IMG/VR virus record: IMGVR_UViG_3300048924_000588
Coordinates: 1-33,088 of that record
DNA from: a virus
Direction: 5' to 3' (one strand)
DNA length: 33,088 nt
This document shows positions 7,511 through 13,259 of the stretch, in pieces. Numbering within the stretch: the stretch's first letter is position 1; each line of letters starts with the position of its first letter. The notes under the pieces are model-generated. The model was not told the origin of the DNA. It made no database searches and saw only the letters and a list, made by a program, of their open reading frames with translations. The position numbers were made by a program, and so were the translations under genes.

Positions 7511-8329
7511 TTAACCTCTGTACCAATTGGGTAAGCTGATAGTTCCTATAGTTTCTGGATATCCAGGCCATTCATTGCGCTCTAAGCATTCATGATAAGT
7601 TTCAATTGCTTCCTCAACCTCGTCATGAGCAATTCGCATAGCGCTTTCTTCAATCATATAATTGGCAGTTAAATGAGGTTCCTCTTTCTCAACAGCAACT
7701 AAAAGCACATGTTTGTAGTTTCGTTCTCTTAATTTGGTTAATCCAGATGTTGATAGATGTGCTTGACGGTGATATCCGTACTCAGCAATAGATCTGCAAA
7801 AGGCATATTCCTCCGCTGATTCTGTGGTTTTAATATCGATAATGATGTCATCGCAAAACCAGTCAGGACGTGATTTAAGCAAGGTCCCACTGGGGTGACG
7901 CCAGTATAGTGAGTTCTCTATATGGCCAGCGCCTCTACTATCGATGATTGCTTTAAAGGCTTTATTCGAGCGAATAGAGTAAGCCATTCTGGACGCTTTT
8001 CTAAACTCATCATCTTTTAGCAGAGATTTACCTGAAATTAAGAATTGTTCATAAATCATTTTCCCATCTTTTGTGCGTCTATCTAAGCCCTCTGGAAGTA
8101 CAGCAAAAAAATTTTGAAATAGTTCTGGTTCTAATGCAAGCATGTGTACAGCTGAACCAAGTAAAGTTGCTTTTGTATCTTCTTTTTGAAAAAGACCAGA
8201 CAAATATTGATAGTAGTATTTTGCTGGGGCTTCTCTAATTAAATTTAATCCGCTATTACTGATCCCATGACTCTTATGATAATCAGTGATGCTAATATTA
8301 GAATGTATTCCAACGGGAAAGTTTTTCAT
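7511..8329 (-). CDS. PD-(D/E)XK exonuclease, RecE C-terminal/DUF3799-like
   Basis: 272 residues. Probable dsDNA 5'-3' exonuclease making single-stranded ends for annealing. Seen: N-terminal YHKSHGISNSGLNLIREAP, LGSAVHMLALEPELF with the conserved G and H, then the nuclease core LLKSRPDWFCDDIIIDIKTT (D of RPDW, D and K of DIKTT) and YHRQAHLS with the helix Q. This order matches the DUF3799/RecE nuclease domain. The stop lies 5 bp before the next ATG, so exonuclease and candidate annealase are translated as a pair, like RecE/RecT or lambda exo/beta. Confidence 0.88.
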   Translation of the reverse strand: MKNFPVGIHSNISITDYHKSHGISNSGLNLIREAPAKYYYQYLSGLFQKEDTKATLLGSAVHMLALEPELFQNFFAVLPEGLDRRTKDGKMIYEQFLISGKSLLKDDEFRKASRMAYSIRSNKAFKAIIDSRGAGHIENSLYWRHPSGTLLKSRPDWFCDDIIIDIKTTESAEEYAFCRSIAEYGYHRQAHLSTSGLTKLRERNYKHVLLVAVEKEEPHLTANYMIEESAMRIAHDEVEEAIETYHECLERNEWPGYPETIGTISLPNWYRG

Positions 8330-8340
8330 TTTTAAATCTC

Positions 8341-8547
8341 TTATTTAATATAAATATGAACTACAGAAATAATTATCGTTAAAAAAAACATGCTGCCGAT
8401 TACATTGCTTTTTAAATTAAGCAGATGATTTTTCCAGGCCTCTTTGATTCTGTTCTTTTTGTTATATAGATATCCTATTTCTTTTGTTGTTAACAAAAAT
8501 TCAGGTGATTTATTTTCCAAATATTTTATATGGTCTTTCATCATCAT
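8341..8547 (-). CDS. Small membrane protein, one C-terminal TM helix
   Basis: 68 residues beginning with three consecutive ATG codons at 8547, preceded by AGGGA. A polar, basic N-terminal domain (about 1-45) is followed by a hydrophobic helix (about 49-66, SMFFLTIIISVVHIYI) at the very C-terminus, a tail-anchored layout. No family recognised. Lies between two early phage genes in the same leftward operon. Confidence 0.6.
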   Translation of the reverse strand: MMMKDHIKYLENKSPEFLLTTKEIGYLYNKKNRIKEAWKNHLLNLKSNVIGSMFFLTIIISVVHIYIK

Positions 8548-8551
8548 AATT

Positions 8552-8920
8552 TTATTCCCTGTTTAGGTTTTTATATTCTTGCGCTGCATAATTGAAATAT
8601 TCGTTTAATGAGTTTCTAAAATATTTCAAAGCCTGTATCTCAGTTGCTTCTAAAAAATTAAATTGCTTTTCGTGATACTCGTCTCGCCCAGAGCAGGTCA
8701 TTGCATCTATTAAATTAATAACTATGTCATCAAGATCATCGCAATTTACTAACCATTCTGTGCGGTCATCTAGGCAGTCAATTAAGCGACCTACAATCTC
8801 GTGCTTATCTGAATCGCAGAGATCGTCAAAGCAGGTTGTACCATCATTAATATGATCATTTACTAAGTTAATAAATTTTTCTCTGGCAACTTTGTTTTGT
8901 TGATTAAGAAAGTAAAACAT
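8552..8920 (-). CDS. Acidic hypothetical phage protein (122 aa)
   Basis: Not recognised. Strongly acidic with many D and N residues and five cysteines; predicted mostly helical. Acidic early phage proteins sometimes act as DNA mimics or host-enzyme inhibitors, but there is no specific evidence here. The ATG overlaps the stop of the upstream 63-aa gene by one base (TGATG), showing coupled translation in the left operon. Confidence 0.65.
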   Translation of the reverse strand: MFYFLNQQNKVAREKFINLVNDHINDGTTCFDDLCDSDKHEIVGRLIDCLDDRTEWLVNCDDLDDIVINLIDAMTCSGRDEYHEKQFNFLEATEIQALKYFRNSLNEYFNYAAQEYKNLNRE

Positions 8921-9111
8921 CAGATGAGCCTCATTTTTTCAGCTATATAAGCTTCATTTTTCTTTTTGGCTTCCATTTCTGCGATTTCCGCGTACCCTTT
9001 AAGTTCACCGGCTTCTGATGCTTCAACCATTTCTGCTATTAGTCCTAATCCTAAAATTCTTAAACACTCAGCTATAATTTTTACTTTTGTTTCCCTTTCT
9101 AAGTCCGACAT
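8920..9111 (-). CDS. Small helical hypothetical protein (63 aa)
   Basis: Not recognised. The sequence is helical throughout: an amphipathic segment KVKIIAECLRILGLGLIAEM followed by an Ala/Glu/Lys-rich segment ending IAEKMRLI. No cysteine pair or TM segment. It overlaps the next gene by one base and lies 16 bp downstream of the first gene of the PL operon. An AACGGAAT stretch just upstream supplies a weak Shine-Dalgarno. Confidence 0.6.
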   Translation of the reverse strand: MSDLERETKVKIIAECLRILGLGLIAEMVEASEAGELKGYAEIAEMEAKKKNEAYIAEKMRLI

Positions 9112-9126
9112 TCCGTTGTTCCTTAT

Positions 9127-9300
9127 TTATAAAGTTTGAGGTTTGATCTTAATTTCATATCCTAGTTTTTTGATAACGTTGATAGAGTTATCGGTAAGCG
9201 TTTTAGTGCCTGCTAGCGCGGCTAAATTTTTCGCCTTGTCGCAAATCGGATAGATGAACTTGTTTCCATAAACTGTTTTTATTTCAACTGTGATTTCCAT
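9127..9300 (-). CDS. First gene of the left operon: small hypothetical protein (57 aa)
   Basis: Not recognised. The ATG at 9300 is chosen over an upstream in-frame codon at 9357 because it is preceded by a strong AAGGGAG and lies about 22 bp downstream of the predicted PL start, whereas the upstream codon overlaps the promoter. The product is basic, beginning MEITVEIKTVYGNKFIYPIC, with likely beta-alpha structure. First gene after PL in lambdoid layouts can be an antiterminator, but nothing in this sequence shows one (no arginine-rich N peptide). Confidence 0.65.
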   Translation of the reverse strand: MEITVEIKTVYGNKFIYPICDKAKNLAALAGTKTLTDNSINVIKKLGYEIKIKPQTL

Positions 9301-9328
9301 GTTTTTCTCCCTTAGTTTCAATGAGGGA

Positions 9329-9357
9329 AGAATACAGTTAAAAACTGTATCAGTCAA
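9329..9357 (-). promoter_or_regulatory. PL, leftward early promoter
   Basis: On the minus strand: -35 TTGACT (9357-9352), 17-bp spacer, -10 TATTCT (9334-9329). Operator OL1 fills the spacer and OL2 covers the upstream edge, so repressor bound here would block RNA polymerase. Predicted start near 9322, giving a short leader before the ATG at 9300. Drives the recombination/integration operon. Confidence 0.8.
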
Positions 9358-9394
9358 CAGGGTAAAACTGTTTTAGATAAAAAATTTAACCTGT
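9334..9394. promoter_or_regulatory. Operator OL (OL1, OL2, weak OL3)
   Basis: Three 15-bp sites of the form ACAG-N7-CTGT at exactly 23-bp centre-to-centre spacing: OL1 ACAGTTAAAAACTGT (9334-9348), OL2 ACAGGGTAAAACTGT (9357-9371), and a half-conserved OL3 ending CCTGT (9380-9394). OL1 extends to a perfect 19-bp palindrome (9332-9350). The same sequence type recurs between cI and cro, so these are the likely CI/Cro binding sites. OL3 is weak and may not be real. Confidence 0.8.
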
Positions 9395-9400
9395 TAAAGT
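9372..9400 (+). promoter_or_regulatory. Candidate rightward promoter for the exported-protein genes
   Basis: -35 TTTAGA (9372-9377), 17-bp spacer, -10 TAAAGT (9395-9400) with a TG extension two bases upstream. Predicted start near 9407, 20 bp before the first ATG. OL2 abuts the -35 element with its centre at about -43, nearly the distance at which lambda CI activates PRM, so expression in the lysogen by CI activation is plausible. Confidence 0.45.
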
Positions 9401-9426
9401 CTTGCGCTAGATGTGCGGAGATTAAG

Positions 9427-9777
9427 ATGAAAAGAAAATTGCTTCTGGGGTTTTGGTTACTGTTAACTTCCGCAGGAATTTGGGCTGCGGCTCCTTATCC
9501 AATAGCTGAGGAGATAGTTGAATTCAAATCTGATGCATTTGGATGTTTGACGAAAGATGCTTTAAATCAAGCAATGGTTCATGTTCATAAGAAAGAAACT
9601 ACTCTAGCCAAAGAAATGTTCGAAAAGAATGAATGTTTCAGCATATCCAAAAATACTAAGTGGAAGGTTTTATCTACTGATTACAAGTGGAGGGATCATC
9701 CTTTACAAATTAAAAGCCAAGAAAACCTTAATGTAGATATTCGTTTATGGATATATGCAGAATTTCTTAACAGTTGA
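9427..9777 (+). CDS. Small exported protein, prophage cargo (116 aa)
   Basis: Not recognised. Clear Sec signal peptide: basic MKRK, hydrophobic core LLLGFWLLLTSAG, likely cleavage after IWA or IWAA. The mature part (about 95 residues) has two cysteines, C40 and C70 approximately, that could form a disulfide. Ribosome site GGAG precedes the ATG. First of three rightward genes with signal peptides lying inside the immunity region and reading against both neighbouring operons, a position typical of cargo (moron) genes expressed from the silent prophage. It may alter the lysogen's envelope or host interaction. Confidence 0.7.
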   Translation: MKRKLLLGFWLLLTSAGIWAAAPYPIAEEIVEFKSDAFGCLTKDALNQAMVHVHKKETTLAKEMFEKNECFSISKNTKWKVLSTDYKWRDHPLQIKSQENLNVDIRLWIYAEFLNS

Positions 9778-9797
9778 GCAAAAATATTGGGATATGT

Positions 9798-10199
9798 ATG
9801 AGAAAAATATTAGTTTTGGTTTTAGGTTTGATGTTTTGTCAGTTAACTTTTGGCAAACCTGCAAAACCTGATTGGATTAATGTTTCAAACATGACTGAAG
9901 TCTTTGCTGCAGCTTCATCAAGAGGTGGAAATATTGGATTTCCTATTACACCACATAATTCAGGCAGTCTTGAGTTTGAGCAAATTTTTTCTAATTGTGT
10001 TGGTCAAAATCCTTGTATAATTGATTTTGGTTTATGGGGTGAAAAGCAGCAGCAGTTATTAATCATTGGGAAGATCAAGATCTCTTTAGATGTAAAAAAT
10101 TATTCAATTACAATTCTATCTGCAGAATCATTAAAGCCGTTGACTTATCATTTCAATGTTTTAAGTTCAAATAGCATAAAAATATCAACAGCAAAATAA
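9798..10199 (+). CDS. Small exported protein, prophage cargo (133 aa)
   Basis: Not recognised. The ATG at 9798 is preferred over an upstream TTG because MRKILVLVLGLMFCQLTFG then forms a proper Sec signal peptide, probably cut before KPAKPDW. The mature domain has a NCVGQNPC cysteine pair and ends in beta-rich sequence. The KPxW start and a PCI motif also occur in the small exported protein at 18412, suggesting they may be distantly related. Second gene of the cargo operon, 20 bp after the first. Confidence 0.7.
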   Translation: MRKILVLVLGLMFCQLTFGKPAKPDWINVSNMTEVFAAASSRGGNIGFPITPHNSGSLEFEQIFSNCVGQNPCIIDFGLWGEKQQQLLIIGKIKISLDVKNYSITILSAESLKPLTYHFNVLSSNSIKISTAK

Positions 10200-10227
10200 A
10201 TTCCAAAAGTGATAAGAAGAAATTAGC

Positions 10228-10677
10228 ATGAGAATTAAGATAATATTTGCAATTTTCAATTTGGTTCTGATGAATCAAGCTTTGGCTCAAGAGCTTGTCT
10301 ATTGTCCAGAAAAAATAGAATGTAATATGAGAGACGATATAAAATCCTGCAGAGCTTTCCCCGGTGGGGATGGATTATGGGCTAATATGGGCGTTACCTC
10401 GATAGTGGAAAAGGGTATATATACTTTTGAAAAAGCTAGTGCACCATATGAATTAGTTAAAGGACGCTCTTTTAATACCATCTGCTCTTATGGATTTAAG
10501 GTTAACTCAAAGATAACAAAGTTTATTTATCTTTCTGCGGGGGAGAAGCAAAAGCTTCAGGCTTTTTCGACTGAAGAGGTTGATAATGAATGGGCTATGA
10601 GTGCATCTGAAAATGACGGTGTTGTTGCGAACTGCTATTCAAATAAAGTTTCGTCTTGCCCTTTGATTAACAGTTAG
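10228..10677 (+). CDS. Cysteine-rich exported protein, prophage cargo (149 aa)
   Basis: Not recognised. Sec signal peptide MRIKIIFAIFNLVLMNQALA with cleavage ALA|QE. The mature protein has six cysteines (CPEKIEC, DIKSC, TICSYG, VANC, SSCP), an even number consistent with three disulfides and an extracytoplasmic fold. Third gene of the cargo operon, followed at once by a strong terminator. Cysteine-rich exported products of this size in prophages can be inhibitors, adhesins or secreted effectors; the sequence gives no decision. Confidence 0.72.
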   Translation: MRIKIIFAIFNLVLMNQALAQELVYCPEKIECNMRDDIKSCRAFPGGDGLWANMGVTSIVEKGIYTFEKASAPYELVKGRSFNTICSYGFKVNSKITKFIYLSAGEKQKLQAFSTEEVDNEWAMSASENDGVVANCYSNKVSSCPLINS

Positions 10678-10691
10678 GTCACTAAAAACAA

Positions 10692-10714
10692 ACCCGCTGG
10701 CGGGTCTTATTTTT
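10692..10714 (+). terminator. Bidirectional rho-independent terminator
   Basis: GC-rich stem ACCCG/CGGGT with a CTGG loop followed by CTTATTTTT on the plus strand; on the minus strand the same hairpin is followed by TTGTTTTT. It ends the rightward cargo operon and the leftward small-gene operon that converge here. Confidence 0.8.
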
Positions 10715-10889
10715 GAGGTTTTAATTTTATATGTTTATTCCAGTAGTTCTCAGCTTCTTTTGCTGCGGCTTCATATAATGTTTTACTTTCTTCAGTTTGA
10801 TCTTTTTCGTATTTTATTTTTGCTTCATCAGCGATTTTTTTCAGATCTTGGTACTTATCAATTTTTGGTCCGGCAGTAAAGTCTGTCAT
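10707..10889 (-). CDS. Small charged helical protein (60 aa)
   Basis: Not recognised. Hydrophilic, K/E/A-rich, predicted helical (DLKKIADEAKIKYEKD, then YEAAAKEAENYWNKH). No TM segment or cysteine. ATG at 10889 preceded by GGAGAA. Last of three leftward genes between the cargo operon and cI; 15 bp downstream of the membrane-protein gene, so likely co-transcribed. Confidence 0.6.
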   Translation of the reverse strand: MTDFTAGPKIDKYQDLKKIADEAKIKYEKDQTEESKTLYEAAAKEAENYWNKHIKLKPQK

Positions 10890-10904
10890 GGTTATTCTCC
10901 TTGA

Positions 10905-11225
10905 TCAATCTTGTTTGCTAAAATAATAACCCAGAATGAGTGTAACTATAGGCAGGAGTCCTGTCTTCCATATTTCAAGTAACATTGGGCTAATAGTTTT
11001 ATCTATAATATTGAAGGTAGATAAAGCATTAGAGATAATTGCTAGGATAAGAACTGAAATAATCCCCCCTAAAACCCAATAAGCTAATGTCATCTTAGCT
11101 TTCACTGGATCCCATATACTTGCGGAAGGGTCTTTCGTGATTTTTTCTTCTTTACCCCATTGGGTAACTAGCATTTGGCCGTTTAAGCTTTTTTTTATAT
11201 CTTCAGATATATTATCACTATGCAT
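10905..11225 (-). CDS. Small membrane protein with two TM helices (106 aa)
   Basis: Not recognised. A polar N-terminal half (about 1-45) is followed by two TM segments (about 46-68 LAYWVLGGIISVLILAII, and about 84-101 WKTGLLPIVTLILGYYF) and a short SKQD tail. Its ATG overlaps the end of the upstream 75-aa gene by 8 bp, so the two are translated as a pair. In the immunity region such membrane proteins often give superinfection exclusion; this is inference from position. Confidence 0.65.
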   Translation of the reverse strand: MHSDNISEDIKKSLNGQMLVTQWGKEEKITKDPSASIWDPVKAKMTLAYWVLGGIISVLILAIISNALSTFNIIDKTISPMLLEIWKTGLLPIVTLILGYYFSKQD

Positions 11226-11445
11226 ATTCTAATCCTGGAATATCTATTTTATACATGTCACCGTTTTTTTTTCTTATTAACAAGTCGCCGCCAGGATTGA
11301 TTGAATCAATAATTAAATTTAAAGTTGCTAATGCGACCCCCACGACTTCTGCATTATTATCTGTATGCAAAATACTTCGTAATTTATTAGCTATATTGAT
11401 CGTCTTTTCAGTTACTTGCATGTTAACTTCTATAAAATCATTCAT
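11218..11445 (-). CDS. Small protein, possibly ribbon-helix-helix-like (75 aa)
   Basis: Contains a helical stretch ATLNLIIDSI followed by GGDLLIRKKNGDMYKIDIPG, a pattern (helix, GG turn, LLIRKK-G strand) seen in many small phage and plasmid proteins of uncertain function. The N-terminal MQVTEKTINIANKLRSIL could be a second helix. DNA-binding is possible but not shown. Strong AAGGAG precedes the ATG. Partnered by overlap with the downstream membrane protein, a layout that recalls regulator plus membrane-effector pairs. Confidence 0.6.
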   Translation of the reverse strand: MNDFIEVNMQVTEKTINIANKLRSILHTDNNAEVVGVALATLNLIIDSINPGGDLLIRKKNGDMYKIDIPGLEYA

Positions 11446-11522
11446 GCTTGTCTTCTCCTTTATGAAAATTTACATTAGAAAATTCATATTTTCTAAATTC
11501 TTATTGTTATGGTTTTTCATTA

Positions 11523-11538
11523 TTGACAGTCTTGTCAA
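11523..11538. promoter_or_regulatory. Palindrome presenting -35 elements on both strands
   Basis: TTGACAGTCTTGTCAA is a perfect 6+4+6 dyad in the 204-bp gap between cI and the 75-aa gene. It contains a consensus TTGACA in each orientation. On the plus strand a 17-bp spacer leads to TTATAT; leftward the -10 is poor. It could be a promoter with an embedded operator for the leftward three-gene operon. No other feature is evident in this gap. Confidence 0.4.
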
Positions 11539-11649
11539 GATCGAATTATATCAAACAAAATGAATAATGATATCAAACTATCGTGGTATTGCTTTAATGA
11601 GAGCATTTAGAAAGTTAATTTCCAATAAAATCAATTATTATTAGTTTTT

Positions 11650-12279
11650 CTACGAAATTAGCTCAGCTTTTTTTTTAAGGGAGCCATGGAAAATTACAAC
11701 GCCAATGATTTTCTCGATTTTCTCTATTGGAAGTGAGGGAAAGCGGTTTTTATCTAGATTAAAGGCTTCTAGAGTTATCTTTTTCCCTTCGATTTGATAC
11801 TGTCTAAATACAATTTCATTATCTAGTTTTGTTTTTGCTAAAACAAGATCGCCGTTTTGGGCTGGCAAATCTGGATCTACAATTATTGTTTGGCCTGGGC
11901 TAATGCATCTATCTGGGTTTTGTGATTCCATTGCGTAAGTTTTTATATTTATAAAAAATGGCTGTCTACCTTTGATGTATTCTTTTAAATAGGTTGCTTC
12001 TAGATCTGGATCTATAAAGGGAGACTCTGAAGAGGGAGGGGTATTCGTTGAATTATCTGGCTCGCTCAACCATGAGGGGGCGTTTATGCCGTATTTTAGC
12101 CATTCTTCCGAAACCTCTAGGACTTTGGCCATTTTCTCTAAGAAGCGAGGATTTTTTGTATCTCCTTTTTCAATAGAAAATAGAGATTGCTGCTTCATAG
12201 GAATTAATGCAGCAAATTGTGGCTGGCTCCAGCCTTTATGCATCCTCGCTTTTATCAATCTTTCAGCTAATGTTTTCAT
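11650..12279 (-). CDS. CI-like prophage repressor (XRE HTH + S24-like domain), apparently non-cleavable
   Basis: 209 residues from the ATG at 12279; a GTG six bases upstream is possible but lies at the predicted transcript end. Residues about 4-60 form an XRE helix-turn-helix (WSQPQFAALIPMKQQSLFSIEKG). Residues about 95-205 form an S24/LexA-like dimerisation domain. At the expected catalytic serine (GDSM) the sequence reads TYAM, giving A116; at the expected lysine (FKK) it reads VFRQ, giving R159. The linker has no Ala-Gly or Cys-Gly cleavage site. It should repress PL and PR and activate its own promoter, but RecA-stimulated autocleavage looks impossible. Alignment of these positions was done by eye. 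Confidence 0.88.
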   Translation of the reverse strand: MKTLAERLIKARMHKGWSQPQFAALIPMKQQSLFSIEKGDTKNPRFLEKMAKVLEVSEEWLKYGINAPSWLSEPDNSTNTPPSSESPFIDPDLEATYLKEYIKGRQPFFINIKTYAMESQNPDRCISPGQTIIVDPDLPAQNGDLVLAKTKLDNEIVFRQYQIEGKKITLEAFNLDKNRFPSLPIEKIEKIIGVVIFHGSLKKKAELIS

Positions 12280-12285
12280 AGGCAC

Positions 12286-12314
12286 ACTATCACAAGTAAA
12301 AACTGTTTTATCAA
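12286..12314 (-). promoter_or_regulatory. PRM, repressor maintenance promoter
   Basis: Minus strand: -35 TTGATA (12314-12309), 17-bp spacer, extended -10 TGTGATAGT with hexamer at 12291-12286. The start falls at about 12279, the A of the cI ATG, so the mRNA would be leaderless, as for lambda PRM. OR3 occupies the spacer; OR2 is centred near -43, the position for CI activation. Confidence 0.7.
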
Positions 12315-12360
12315 ACAGATAAAAACTTTAATACCGTTGACGAACACAGTTAAATACTGT
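12292..12360. promoter_or_regulatory. Operator OR (OR3, OR2, OR1)
   Basis: Three 15-bp ACAG-N7-CTGT sites: OR3 ACAAGTAAAAACTGT (12292-12306), OR2 ACAGATAAAAACTTT (12315-12329) and OR1 ACAGTTAAATACTGT (12346-12360). OR1 is perfect; the other two have one half-site mismatch each. Centres are 23 and 31 bp apart, close to two and three helical turns. OR1 lies in the PR spacer, OR3 in the PRM spacer, so Cro/CI competition can work as in lambda. Confidence 0.8.
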
Positions 12361-12365
12361 ATTTT
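12337..12365 (+). promoter_or_regulatory. PR, rightward early promoter
   Basis: -35 TTGACG (12337-12342), 17-bp spacer filled by OR1, -10 TATTTT (12360-12365). The transcript should begin at about 12372, which is the cro start codon, so cro mRNA also looks leaderless. The layout mirrors PL. Confidence 0.78.
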
Positions 12366-12371
12366 TCTGTT

Positions 12372-12599
12372 ATGAAAAAATATCAAAGCAACCAACTAAA
12401 TGCATTGCTCAAAGCTATTAAGCTAGCTGGTGGGCAATCGGCCCTTGGAAGATTTTGTGGTGTTAAGCCACAAACTATAGGCGTTTGGGTTAAAACCGGC
12501 AGAGTTCCAGCTGCTCGGGTATTGCAGGTCGAAAATGCAGTAAATTGCCTCATTTCACGGCATGATTTGCGGCCTGACATATATCCTCGATCTATTTAA
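12372..12599 (+). CDS. cro: Cro-like regulator, YdaS-type HTH
   Basis: 75 residues. The segment GGQSALGRFCGVKPQTIGVW with GRVPAARVLQVENA and ISRHDLRPDIYP is the YdaS/Cro-like helix-turn-helix family, common as the Cro partner of CI in Enterobacteria and Legionella-type prophages. Divergent from cI across OR. Expected to bind ACAG-N7-CTGT sites and favour lytic growth. No Shine-Dalgarno precedes the ATG; the predicted mRNA begins at or next to the start codon. Confidence 0.88.
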   Translation: MKKYQSNQLNALLKAIKLAGGQSALGRFCGVKPQTIGVWVKTGRVPAARVLQVENAVNCLISRHDLRPDIYPRSI

Positions 12600-12708
12600 T
12601 TGTTTTATTTATGTTCACAGCATATAGCATTTATATTAAGGGAAGCTTAAGAGCTATCTTCTAAAAATAATTATTGAGTAGCTTTGATAAAAATAAAAAA
12701 GGAAGTTT

Positions 12709-13041
12709 ATGACCTCATATAGGCCTAAAGGTATTAGTGATCTCGATATTCTTTGGGCTATTCGCGATATTCCAAAATCAATTTTAAACTCCTCCAGAAA
12801 AGGGATTTTATCCATGTTTATAGCCATCATCGGTCAAAATGAAAGATGCACTTATAGCATGGCGGAGCTGGAAGATAAGTTAGGTTGTACTGATAGAAGT
12901 TTAAGAGAGAACTTTCATTATTTGGAAGAGATAAATTTTTTAATCATCGAAAGACCTTCTCATTATGTCAAAGGGGCGGTTAATCATTACAAAATAAATT
13001 ATGAAAAGATTTTAGAAGAAGCAAATTTGTATAGAAATTAG
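12709..13041 (+). CDS. Winged-helix protein, candidate replication initiator (RepO N-domain-like)
   Basis: 110 residues with a winged helix-turn-helix centre: LSMFIAIIGQNERCTYSMAELEDKLGCTDRSLRENFHYLEEINFLIIER reads as helix, conserved S/T-M-AEL, recognition helix and wing. This fold is used by phage O-type initiators and replication regulators. It sits directly upstream of a set of iterons and an AT-rich origin-like block, which fits iteron binding. It lacks any helicase-loading domain seen in longer O proteins. AAGGAAG precedes the ATG. Alternatively it is an early regulator. Confidence 0.65.
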   Translation: MTSYRPKGISDLDILWAIRDIPKSILNSSRKGILSMFIAIIGQNERCTYSMAELEDKLGCTDRSLRENFHYLEEINFLIIERPSHYVKGAVNHYKINYEKILEEANLYRN

Positions 13042-13053
13042 TGTGACAAATTG

Positions 13054-13156
13054 TAGGGGGAAAAATCTTCCGATAACTTTTTAAAACGGGTTTTAGGGGG
13101 AAGAATCTTCCGGCCTAGGGGGAAAAATCTTCCGATAACTCCGGAAGAATCTTCCG
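13054..13156. repeat. Four iterons of a phage replication origin
   Basis: Three 19-bp copies of TAGGGGGAARAATCTTCCG (13054-13072, 13094-13112, 13116-13134) and a fourth variant ending GGAAGAATCTTCCG (13138-13156). The last three are 22 bp apart start to start, i.e. on one face of the helix; the first is 40 bp from the second. The core CGGAAGA-A-TCTTCCG is a dyad in the fourth copy. They follow the winged-helix gene and precede an AT-rich block. Confidence 0.85.
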
Positions 13157-13164
13157 CACTATAT

Positions 13165-13239
13165 ATAAGATATATATTTAAGAAATACATATAAGAAATA
13201 CAACAGAAGAGAAAAATTTAAAGTTATATCTGTGGATAA
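13165..13239. other. Origin unwinding element (three 13-mers) and DnaA box
   Basis: Three tandem 13-bp AT-rich repeats (13165-13177 ATAAGATATATAT, 13178-13190 TTAAGAAATACAT, 13191-13203 ATAAGAAATACAA) resemble oriC 13-mers. A perfect DnaA box TGTGGATAA (complement TTATCCACA) lies at 13231-13239. With the iterons this makes a complete-looking replication origin that would use host DnaA and host helicase. Confidence 0.78.
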
Positions 13240-13259
13240 CTTAAAGGTGGGGGTGAAAT

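Noticed and set aside
9658-9693. Further AAGTGG copies (9658, 9686, also 15136, 16538, 16746)
   Set aside because: They lie in coding sequence or serve as ribosome sites, without hairpins or phased spacing, unlike the late intergenic set.
13054-13156. CRISPR-like repeat array
   Set aside because: Repeats are 19 bp with spacers of 3-21 bp, not uniform; layout and context fit iterons.
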